Shown here: piece after piece, positions 27,093-34,135 of the stretch | Numbering within the stretch: the stretch's first letter is position 1 | How the letters are laid out: every line of letters starts with the position of its first letter | Assembly: GCF_000585375.1 (NCBI RefSeq) | Contig: NZ_KK073874.1 | Span: forward strand, 6,292,894 to 6,356,893 | Length of the DNA stretch: 64,000 nucleotides | Direction: 5' to 3' | Origin: Cryptosporangium arvum DSM 44712 | GTDB lineage: Bacteria; Actinomycetota; Actinomycetes; Mycobacteriales; Cryptosporangiaceae | Made by a program: the position numbers and the translations under genes | The notes under the pieces: model-generated | Databases searched by the model: none | The model's input: the letters and a program-made list of their open reading frames with translations, nothing else | What the model was told of the DNA's origin: nothing

Positions 27093-28406
27093 GTGCCTGA
27101 CTTCGACGTCGCGATCGTCGGTGCGGGCCCGGCGGGCGCGGCCACCGCACTCCGCCTGGCCCGCGCCGGCGCCCGGGTGCTCCTGCTCGAACGCTCGCAC
27201 TTCGAAAACCCGCGCGTGGGCGAGTCGCTCTCCCCCGAGGTCACCCCCCTGCTCCGCGAACTCGGCGTCGATCTCCCGGCCGCCCGGCCCTCCTACGGGG
27301 TGGCGAGCCACTGGGGCGGCACCGAATCGAGCTCGACGCTCAGCAACCCGCACGGAACCGGCTGGTACGTCGACCGGGCCGCCTTCGACCGCCACCTCGC
27401 CGAAGCCGCCGCCGCGGCCGGTGCCGACCTCCGCCTCGGCACGGCCTGTCTCGGCGCCGTCAGGGCCACGCAGTGGACGCTCACGCTGAGCGGAGGAGCA
27501 TCCGCCACGGCGGACTTCCTGGTCGACGCGACCGGCCGCGCCGCCCGTCTCGGCCGCCACCTCGGCGCCGAACGGCTCGCGTTCGACCGGCTGGTCGCGA
27601 TCACCGCGTTCGTCCCCGCGCCCGACCCCGGCGGCTTCGGCCTGGTCGAGACCGTGCCCGCGGGCTGGTGCTACTCCGCCCCCGCCGGGCCCGGCCACCT
27701 CGTCACCATGCTGCTGACCGACGCCGACCTGGGCCGCGACGGCTCGCTCACCACGGTGGAGCGCTGGCGCGCGTCGCTGGGCCCGCACACCGCCGCCCGC
27801 CTGAACGACGCGCCGATCGGCGACCTCCGCACGATCTCCGCCGCCAGCCAACGACTCCACCGCCCCCGCCTCGCCGCCGAAGCCAACTCCGCCGAAGCCG
27901 CCGGGGCCGGGGCCGGGGCCGGGGCCGGGGCCAACTCTGCCGGGACCGATCCCGCCCGGGCCGACCCGGCCGGCGCCGCCCCGGGCAATCCGGCCGACGC
28001 CGCCCCGGGCAATCCGGCCGGCGCGGCCGCGGGCAATCCGGCCGGCGCGGCCGCGGCCGGGCGGCGTGACGGGTACTGGCTCGCGGTGGGTGACGCCGCG
28101 CTGGCGCAGGATCCGATCACCGGAACCGGCGTCCTCCGGGCGCTCCGATCGGCGGCCACCGCCGCCGAGGTCCTGCTCGGCACCGACCCGCACCGCTTCC
28201 CCGCCGCCGGACTCCCCGCCGCCGGACTCCCCGCCGCCGGACTCCCCGCCGCCGGACTCGCCGCCTACGAGGCCGCGCTCGATCAGGAGTGCACCGCGTA
28301 CCTGCACCGCCGCCTGAGCTTCTACGCGGCCGAGACCCGCTGGCCCGACGCGCCGTTCTGGCAGCGACGCCTCCGCACGCTCAGTGCGCGCCGAACGTCC
28401 GCATAG
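27093..28406 (+). CDS. FAD-dependent oxidoreductase (halogenase/geranylgeranyl-reductase-like)
   Basis: 437 aa from a GTG. The FAD-binding Rossmann motif AIVGAGPAGAATALRLARAG opens the protein and VDATGRAARLGRHLGAERLA is the second conserved block; GDAALAQDPITGTGVLRALR is the flavin-binding GD motif. This matches the tryptophan-halogenase-like/lycopene-cyclase-like group. A Gly/Ala/Pro low-complexity insert of about 60 residues before the GD motif and a PAAGL fourfold repeat after it are absent from ordinary members. Substrate unknown. It overlaps the convergent MBL-fold gene by 26 bp. Confidence 0.8.
   Translation: MPDFDVAIVGAGPAGAATALRLARAGARVLLLERSHFENPRVGESLSPEVTPLLRELGVDLPAARPSYGVASHWGGTESSSTLSNPHGTGWYVDRAAFDRHLAEAAAAAGADLRLGTACLGAVRATQWTLTLSGGASATADFLVDATGRAARLGRHLGAERLAFDRLVAITAFVPAPDPGGFGLVETVPAGWCYSAPAGPGHLVTMLLTDADLGRDGSLTTVERWRASLGPHTAARLNDAPIGDLRTISAASQRLHRPRLAAEANSAEAAGAGAGAGAGANSAGTDPARADPAGAAPGNPADAAPGNPAGAAAGNPAGAAAAGRRDGYWLAVGDAALAQDPITGTGVLRALRSAATAAEVLLGTDPHRFPAAGLPAAGLPAAGLPAAGLAAYEAALDQECTAYLHRRLSFYAAETRWPDAPFWQRRLRTLSARRTSA
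27903..28046 (+). repeat. Tandem repeats inside the flavin oxidoreductase gene
   Basis: Five perfect copies of the hexamer GGGGCC (27903-27932, encoding alternating Ala-Gly) are followed by three copies of a 24-bp unit (27975-28046) encoding AAPGNPAD, AAPGNPAG and AAAGNPAG. All are multiples of three, so frame is kept. Confidence 0.85.
28201..28260 (+). repeat. Four copies of a 15-bp tandem repeat
   Basis: Unit CCGCCGCCGGACTCC, four copies, the last differing in one base; it encodes repeated Ala-Ala-Gly-Leu-Pro in the flavin oxidoreductase. Confidence 0.9.
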
Positions 28407-29235
28407 CCTTGTGCACACGCGCCCGCGCCACCAGACGGAGCATGTCCCACGTCGGCGGCCGGTTGTAGACGATGAAATCGTCGTACCGGAACACGTCGCG
28501 GCGCGCGCCGATCCCGACCATCGCGTCACGCACCGCGACCAGCCGCTCCGGCGCCATCGGCAGCGGCCGCTCGTCCGGCTGCGAGACCGCGCCGAGCGGG
28601 TAGTCCCGGCCGGGGCGCCGGCTCATCTCGACGTGACACCCCCGGACCGACGTCACGGGCTCCCGCGCGGCGAACCCGACCAGCCGCTCGATCGTCGCGA
28701 CGTAGGCCTCGGTGTCCTCGACGTAGAGGCGACCGGGCAGCACCGTGTCGCCGGTGAGCAGGAACCCGGTCCGTGGGTCGAAGATCGTGATCGACGCCCG
28801 GTGGTGCCCCAGCGAGCCGAGCACGGTCAGCTCCCGGCCGCCGAGGTCGAACGTCACCGCGCCCTCGGGCCAGTCCTCGCCGAACCCGAAGAACTCCGTC
28901 ACCGCCTCGAGTTCGCGCCCGACGACGACCGTGTCCGGCCGGTCGGAGAACTGCGCGTCGGCGGCGACGTGGTCACCGTGCCCGTGGGTGTGCGCGACCA
29001 CGAGCCCGTAGCCGGTGCGGGGGTGCGCCGCCAGCCAGGCGTCGATCAGGCCGTCGACGGTCGCCCGCAGCGGGAACAGCGCGGGGTCCGCGGTCGCGCC
29101 GGTGTCGAGTAACAGCGCCCGCTCCGCGCCGAACAGCAGGTGGAGGAACGGCGCTTCGTAGTGCACCGACTTGCTCTGGCGCAGGATCACCGCGTGCTCG
29201 TCGTGGTGCGTGACGTCGATCGGCGGCTCGGTCAT
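28381..29235 (-). CDS. MBL-fold metallo-hydrolase
   Basis: 284 aa zinc hydrolase of the metallo-beta-lactamase fold. The metal-binding HxHxDH motif is in VVAHTHGHGDHVAADAQF (about residues 80-97). Further ligands are likely in LGSLGHHRASITIFD and LTGDTVLPGRLY, where the usual GD aspartate lies. The substrate is not evident. The ATG overlaps the stop of the ArsR-type gene by 4 bp, so the hydrolase is probably the gene that regulator controls. Confidence 0.9.
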   Translation of the reverse strand: MTEPPIDVTHHDEHAVILRQSKSVHYEAPFLHLLFGAERALLLDTGATADPALFPLRATVDGLIDAWLAAHPRTGYGLVVAHTHGHGDHVAADAQFSDRPDTVVVGRELEAVTEFFGFGEDWPEGAVTFDLGGRELTVLGSLGHHRASITIFDPRTGFLLTGDTVLPGRLYVEDTEAYVATIERLVGFAAREPVTSVRGCHVEMSRRPGRDYPLGAVSQPDERPLPMAPERLVAVRDAMVGIGARRDVFRYDDFIVYNRPPTWDMLRLVARARVHKAMRTFGAH

Positions 29236-29850
29236 TCGGACTCTCCTCCGCGGTCGGCGTCCGGCAGCGGGGTCGCCGCCAGGAAGAACCAGGTGGGGCG
29301 CTGCCCGCGGTCCGGCGGGGTCCCGGTGCGGGCCACGTAGGGCGCGAGCAGCGCGAGCCAGACGCGCCGCAGTTCGGCGGCTTCGCCCGGGGTAACGACC
29401 GCCAGCGCGCTGACCGGGCCGCCGTAGGTGTCGTCGGTGGCGTCCAGGATCGACCGCATCTCGCGCTCCACGACCAGCCGTTCGAGTTCCCGCCGCACGC
29501 CGGGGTGGTGGTCATTGTCGGCGGCGACCCGGATCGTCGGTGGGGAGGCCGGCAGGCGCCAGCGCCGCTGCCGCCGAGCCCGCGTCCTCGATGAGGGCGT
29601 ATCTGGCCAGCTGGCGCAGGTGGAACGAGCAGTTGGCCTGGGGGGCGCCGAGGTGGCGCCCACACTCCGCGGCCGTGGACGGCCCGTGCGCCGCGAGCAC
29701 GTCGAGCGGGTCGAGGCGCAGCGGGTGGGTCAGCACGCCGAACTGTCGCACGCGTGCGATAGGAACTGAGGTGTCCGGGGAGGCCGAAGCCCTGTCGAGG
29801 GCTTCCCCCGGCGTGCCCCCGCTCCGAGCCACGGAGGTCCTCTCGTGCAT
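29232..29850 (-). pseudogene. ArsR-type (HTH_20) regulator interrupted by a frameshift
   Basis: The N-terminal half, from the ATG at 29850 (MHERTSVARSGG), encodes a winged helix: LTHPLRLDPLDVLAAHGPST then HLGAPQANCSFHLRQLARYA and LIEDAG. The frame then runs to a stop after about 30 unrelated residues. The C-terminal half continues in another frame as RRWRLPASPPTIRV and a helical end (VRRELERLVVEREMRSILDA), ending on the hydrolase start. A single-base change near 29555-29575, in a GCGGC-rich stretch, joins the halves. It may be a real inactivation or a sequencing error. Alternative GTG starts inside the N-terminus are possible. Confidence 0.75.
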
Positions 29851-30318
29851 GCCCGAAGTACAGCCAGGGTTCTGCCGCCGGTCCGACCGCGAAAGCTGGC
29901 CAAGGTTCCGTTCGTCGAACTGGCCGACGCTCGTCTGCAGGGCGTCGTGTCGAGCGGCTCCGACATCGAGCGGGTCTACGTCTCGTCGATCGTCGCCGGC
30001 ACGCTCAACTACCACTGCAGCACCAACAACAACCGGCCCTGCGGCGGGCTGCGCGGTCACCCGTGCAAGCACCTGCTGTCGCTGGCCGACGAGGCGGTGC
30101 TCCAGTACGGCTACGAGCGGGTCGGCCGCTACCTCGGCGTCGATCTGGTCGAGGTGCCCGATCAGCGCGTGCTGATGCACCACGTCGGCGTGCACGAGGT
30201 GTCGGCCGCCGCCACCGTGTTCAGCCGGTTCCTGCGCCACCTGGCCTACCTCGAGCTCCCCGAGTCGGCCGAGCCGCTTCCCGAGCTGCAGTGGTTCCCG
30301 GCCGGGGAGGTGCGCTGA
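29845..30318 (+). CDS. SWIM zinc-finger protein
   Basis: 157 aa from a GTG at 29845, whose first bases overlap the start of the divergent ArsR gene. The zinc-binding stretch NYHCSTNNNRPCGGLRGHPC followed by KHLLSL matches a SWIM finger ending in CxH. The rest is mostly helical (FSRFLRHLAYLELPES). SWIM domains bind DNA or proteins and are known in bacterial SWI2/SNF2 partners and in MoxR/vWA neighbourhoods. It is the first gene of a five-gene operon, with its stop overlapping the next ATG by 1 bp (TGATG). Confidence 0.8.
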   Translation: MHARSTARVLPPVRPRKLAKVPFVELADARLQGVVSSGSDIERVYVSSIVAGTLNYHCSTNNNRPCGGLRGHPCKHLLSLADEAVLQYGYERVGRYLGVDLVEVPDQRVLMHHVGVHEVSAAATVFSRFLRHLAYLELPESAEPLPELQWFPAGEVR

Positions 30319-31706
30319 TGCTCGCGACGCAGCTCGCCACGCTCGTCGGCGGCGCCCCGGCCGGCGTCCCCGAGTCGCTCGACCTGGTCGCCGGGTTCGA
30401 CGCCTGCCTGGTCTCGGGCTTCGGCCGGCTCGGCGACGACGGGGGCGCCGCGCTGGCCGCACTGGCCGCCGGGGTCGCCGGCACTCCGCTGGGCGAGCGG
30501 GCCGCCGAGGCGGCCGCGAAACTCGCCGCCGGCTCGGTCTCCGACGATCAGCTCACGGTCCTCGCGGCCGCCCGCTCGGCGCTGCTGGGCGCGGTGCACG
30601 ACGGGCTGCTCGACCGCGCCGACGGTGCGCTGAGCCGCACCCGCGCCGAGTGGGCCGACGGCGGTGCCGCCCCCGAGGCGCCACGCAATCTGCTCGAAGG
30701 CTGCCGCTCGTGGCTGCGTGAGCTGGCGATCACCGGCTGGCGCGGCGTCGACCACGACCTCGTCTCGTCGTCCGCGCAGGTTCTCGAGGCGATGCTGGCC
30801 GAGCCGCGGTTGCGCCGGCTGGCCGTGTTGATCGACGGTCTGGCCGCGGAGCTGCGCGGGTCGGCGCCGATCGCCACCATGGACGAGCTGCCCGAGCGCC
30901 GCTGGGCCGACCTCTGGTCCCGCGCGATGCTGCTCTGCCAGGCCGGCGGCTGGCCCGCCGGTGCGGCCGCCACCGTCTCCGGCCGCTTCCTCCCGCTCGG
31001 TGTCGACGTCGTCGAGCACGCCACCGCGGTCCAGCTCCAGGTGCACGGCCTGCTCGAGGTCCGCGGCGAGAGCGCACCGCGCCTGGTGCGCACGAGCCTC
31101 GCCGCCGCGAAGGTCGACACGATCGTCGGCCCGGCGATCTGGCCGTTGTTCGATGCGCACCCGGTGCTGATCGCCGCGCTCACCGAGCGGCGTTCGATCG
31201 AGTTCACCGACGCGACGCTGCTCGCGAGCGGCGACCTCCTCTGGGCCGACGAGCGCGCCGCGGCCGGCGCGGAAGCCGACCCGTTCGTCACCGCGCGGTT
31301 GCACCTGGCCGGGGCCACCGCACCGGCCGTGCCGCCGCTCGACCGGCACCCGGTCCGCCTCGGCGAGCCCGTGCTGGTGGAGAACTACGCGGTCGACGGC
31401 GACGAGCTGGTGCTCGACGGTCACCGCCTCACGCTGGCCCTGGACCGCCTGCCGGCGCTGGGCCCGCTGACCCCCGAGCTGGTCACCGGCTCCACCGCGT
31501 GCCTGGGCCTGCTGCGGTGGGACGACGGGCAGTGGGCGCTGCAGCCACTGGCGATCGTCGCCACCGTGAAGCGCAAGCCGGTGGCGATGCACGTCGGCGA
31601 CTGGGCGTCCGGCCCCACCGACCCGAAGGTGGCGAAGGCGGTGAAGGCCGCCGGTGACACGGTCGCGGTTCTCCGCGAGCGCGCGGGACGGCTGCTGCGC
31701 AAATGA
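30318..31706 (+). CDS. Uncharacterised protein of the MoxR/vWA operon
   Basis: 462 aa, no recognised family. The N-terminal 200 residues are alanine-rich helices (LAALAAGVAGTPLGERAAEA). The middle and C-terminal parts look like beta-rich segments (AVQLQVHGLLEVRG, PLAIVATVKRKPVAMHVGDW). The end is basic and helical (AKAVKAAGDTVAVLRERAGR). No signal peptide or membrane helix is seen. It is tightly linked to the SWIM gene (1 bp overlap) and to the vWA gene (4 bp overlap), so it is likely a structural partner of the complex. Confidence 0.75.
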   Translation: MLATQLATLVGGAPAGVPESLDLVAGFDACLVSGFGRLGDDGGAALAALAAGVAGTPLGERAAEAAAKLAAGSVSDDQLTVLAAARSALLGAVHDGLLDRADGALSRTRAEWADGGAAPEAPRNLLEGCRSWLRELAITGWRGVDHDLVSSSAQVLEAMLAEPRLRRLAVLIDGLAAELRGSAPIATMDELPERRWADLWSRAMLLCQAGGWPAGAAATVSGRFLPLGVDVVEHATAVQLQVHGLLEVRGESAPRLVRTSLAAAKVDTIVGPAIWPLFDAHPVLIAALTERRSIEFTDATLLASGDLLWADERAAAGAEADPFVTARLHLAGATAPAVPPLDRHPVRLGEPVLVENYAVDGDELVLDGHRLTLALDRLPALGPLTPELVTGSTACLGLLRWDDGQWALQPLAIVATVKRKPVAMHVGDWASGPTDPKVAKAVKAAGDTVAVLRERAGRLLRK

Positions 31707-33004
31707 CCGACGAGAACCGCCGCCAGGTCCTGTATTGGCGCCTGCTCGCCACGCTGTTCGACCCGTCCGAGCAGCCCACGCTGGAGACCGCGAGCGCGGC
31801 CGTCGTCGACGACGTCGGGCTGCCGGTGCAGTTGCTCGATCCGGGCGTCTCGATCGACACCCTGCTGCAGCGCTTCCCCGAGCTCGCCGCCGAGATCGAC
31901 GGGGTGATGAAGCCCGCCGAGGACGAACCGCGCGACACCGCGGCCGAGGTGCGCCGGGCCGCGATCGCCTCGAAGCTGCTGCTGAACGTGTTCGCCACCG
32001 GCAGCGGCAACGTCACCGCCGGCCAGCTCTCGGCCTGGCAGCAGGACGCCGGCTGGCTGGAGCGGGCGCTCGGCCACGAGCCGGGAGGGCTGCGTGGCCG
32101 CTCGGACGAGAACGGCCTCGGCGAGACGCTCGGGGAGCTCGAGGGCGACCTGATCAAACGGATGGCGCTGCGTGAGGTGCTCGCCGACCCGGCGCTGGCC
32201 GCGAAGCTGACCCCGAGCATGTCGCTCGTCGAGCAGCTGCTGCGCGACAAGTCGAACCTGTCCGGCGTCGCGCTCGCCAACGCCAAGGCGCTGATCCGGC
32301 GCTACGTCGACCAGGTCGCCGAGGTGCTGCGCACCCAGGTGGAGAAGGCCACGGTCGGCGCGATCGACCGGTCGGTCCCGCCGAAGCGCGTGTTCCGCAA
32401 CCTCGACGTCAACCGCACGATCTGGAAGAACCTCACCAACTGGAACCCCGAGGACGAGCGGCTCTACGTCGAGCGGCTGTACTACCGGCAGACCGCCCGC
32501 AAAACGACGCCGTCGCGGCTGATCGTCGTCGTCGACCAGTCCGGGTCGATGGTCGACTCGATGGTCAACTGCACGATCCTCGCGTCGATCTTCGCCGGGC
32601 TCCCCCGCGTCGACGTGCACCTGATCGCGTTCGACACCCGGGCGCTCGACCTCACCCCGTGGATCCACGACCCGTTCGAGACCCTGCTGCGCACGAACCT
32701 CGGCGGCGGCAACGACGGGCCGGTCGCGATGGCGATGGCCCAGCCGAAGATCGTCGATCCACGCAACACCGCGATGGTGTGGATCTCCGACTTCTACGAG
32801 TTCGACCGCTCCCAGCCGCTGTTCGAGGGCATCCAGGCCGTCCACCGCTCCGGCGTGAAGTTCATCCCGGTCGGGTCGGTCACCAGCTCCGGCAGTCAGC
32901 AGGTCAACCCCTGGTTCCGCGACCGCTTCAAGAATCTCGGCACGCCGGTCGTGTCGGGGCGCATCGACAAGCTCGTGTTCGAGCTCAAGAACTTCCTCAC
33001 CTGA
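31703..33004 (+). CDS. vWA-domain protein, partner of MoxR ATPase
   Basis: 433 aa. The N-terminal 260 residues are helical. The C-terminal vWA domain has a perfect MIDAS DxSxS in LIVVVDQSGSMVDSMV, followed by VDVHLIAFDTRALDLTPWI and the conserved LGGGNDGPVAMAMA. In MoxR/vWA systems (E. coli RavA-ViaA is the known example) the ATPase acts on the vWA protein or on proteins it binds. The gene is followed after 12 bp by the MoxR gene. Confidence 0.9.
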   Translation: MTDENRRQVLYWRLLATLFDPSEQPTLETASAAVVDDVGLPVQLLDPGVSIDTLLQRFPELAAEIDGVMKPAEDEPRDTAAEVRRAAIASKLLLNVFATGSGNVTAGQLSAWQQDAGWLERALGHEPGGLRGRSDENGLGETLGELEGDLIKRMALREVLADPALAAKLTPSMSLVEQLLRDKSNLSGVALANAKALIRRYVDQVAEVLRTQVEKATVGAIDRSVPPKRVFRNLDVNRTIWKNLTNWNPEDERLYVERLYYRQTARKTTPSRLIVVVDQSGSMVDSMVNCTILASIFAGLPRVDVHLIAFDTRALDLTPWIHDPFETLLRTNLGGGNDGPVAMAMAQPKIVDPRNTAMVWISDFYEFDRSQPLFEGIQAVHRSGVKFIPVGSVTSSGSQQVNPWFRDRFKNLGTPVVSGRIDKLVFELKNFLT

Positions 33005-33016
33005 AGGGCTGTGTAA

Positions 33017-34135
33017 ATGAACGACATGCTCCGCGCCCCCGCCGAGGTCAAGTACGCGGACGAGCTCGACTGGCTGGAGTCGATCGACGACGGCCCGAAA
33101 CCGTTCTCCTGGCGGCTGTCGCCGAAGATGGTGCGCCTGTTCGTGCTCGGCTCCGAGCGCGCCGACGGGCTCGACCGGCCGGTCGCGCAGAAGTGGTTCG
33201 GTGACCGCAGCTTCGTCGAGCGCAGCATCGTCACGCTGGCGTCCGACCGCGGCCTGCTGCTGATCGGTGACCCCGGCACCGGCAAGAGCTGGCTCGCCGA
33301 GCTGCTCGCGGCCGCGATCTCACGGAACTCGACGCTCGTCGTCCAGGGCACCGCGGGCACCACCGAGGACCACATCAAGTACTCGTGGAACGTGTCGCAG
33401 GTGATCGCCAAGGGGCAGTCGCCCGAGTCGCTGATCCCGTCGCCGATCATGACCGCGATGCAGCGCGGGGTGATCGGGCGGTTCGAGGAGCTCACCCGCA
33501 CCACGAGCGACGTACAGGACGCGCTGATCTCGATCCTGTCGGAGAAGTACGTGTCGATCCCCGAGCTCAAGGACGACTCGATCAACACGGTCTTCGCGCA
33601 GCCGGGCTTCTCGATCATTGCGACCGCGAACAGCCGCGACCGGGGCGTCAACGACCTGTCCTCGGCGCTCAAGCGGCGCTTCAACTTCGTGCGCATCCCG
33701 GTGGTGACGAACAAGAAGAGCGAGGCCGAGATCGTTCGTTTCCGCACCGTCGAGCTGCTGCGCCGGCACGAGATCGAACTCGACGTCCCGCCGACGCTGC
33801 TCGACATCCTGTTGCAGAGCTTCGCCGACCTGCGGGCGGCGGCGGCGTCGGCCACCAGCGACGACGAGAAGCTGGAGTCGTCGCTGTCGACCGCCGAGCA
33901 GATCGGTGTGCTGGAGGACGCGATCCTGCACAGCCAGTTCTTCGGCGACCGCGCGCTCCGGTCGGCGACGCTGGCCCGCTCGCTCGTCGGTTCACTGGCC
34001 CGGCGCAGCCCCGAGGACCTCGCGATCCTCAACAAGTACTGGCACGGCACGGTCGAGAAGCGCAGCAAGCAGGACGCCGGGGAGTGGGAAGGCTTCCTCG
34101 AGGGCGGCCGCGAGGCGATCGCGACCCTGTCGTGA
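33017..34135 (+). CDS. MoxR-type AAA+ ATPase
   Basis: 372 aa. Walker A is IGDPGTGKSWLAELLA; the Walker B position reads GVIGRFEELTRTTSDVQDAL, with a Glu-Glu rather than the usual Asp-Glu pair, as in some MoxR branches. Sensor 1 is SIIATANSRDRGVNDLSSAL and the arginine finger KRRFNF. The C-terminal lid domain follows. It probably works as a hexameric ring that remodels or loads metal into a client with the vWA protein. It overlaps the DUF5682 gene by 4 bp (GTGA). Confidence 0.92.
   Translation: MNDMLRAPAEVKYADELDWLESIDDGPKPFSWRLSPKMVRLFVLGSERADGLDRPVAQKWFGDRSFVERSIVTLASDRGLLLIGDPGTGKSWLAELLAAAISRNSTLVVQGTAGTTEDHIKYSWNVSQVIAKGQSPESLIPSPIMTAMQRGVIGRFEELTRTTSDVQDALISILSEKYVSIPELKDDSINTVFAQPGFSIIATANSRDRGVNDLSSALKRRFNFVRIPVVTNKKSEAEIVRFRTVELLRRHEIELDVPPTLLDILLQSFADLRAAAASATSDDEKLESSLSTAEQIGVLEDAILHSQFFGDRALRSATLARSLVGSLARRSPEDLAILNKYWHGTVEKRSKQDAGEWEGFLEGGREAIATLS

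Noticed and set aside
27903..28260. CRISPR-like array
   Set aside because: Units are contiguous, differ in length, have no spacers and lie in frame within a gene.
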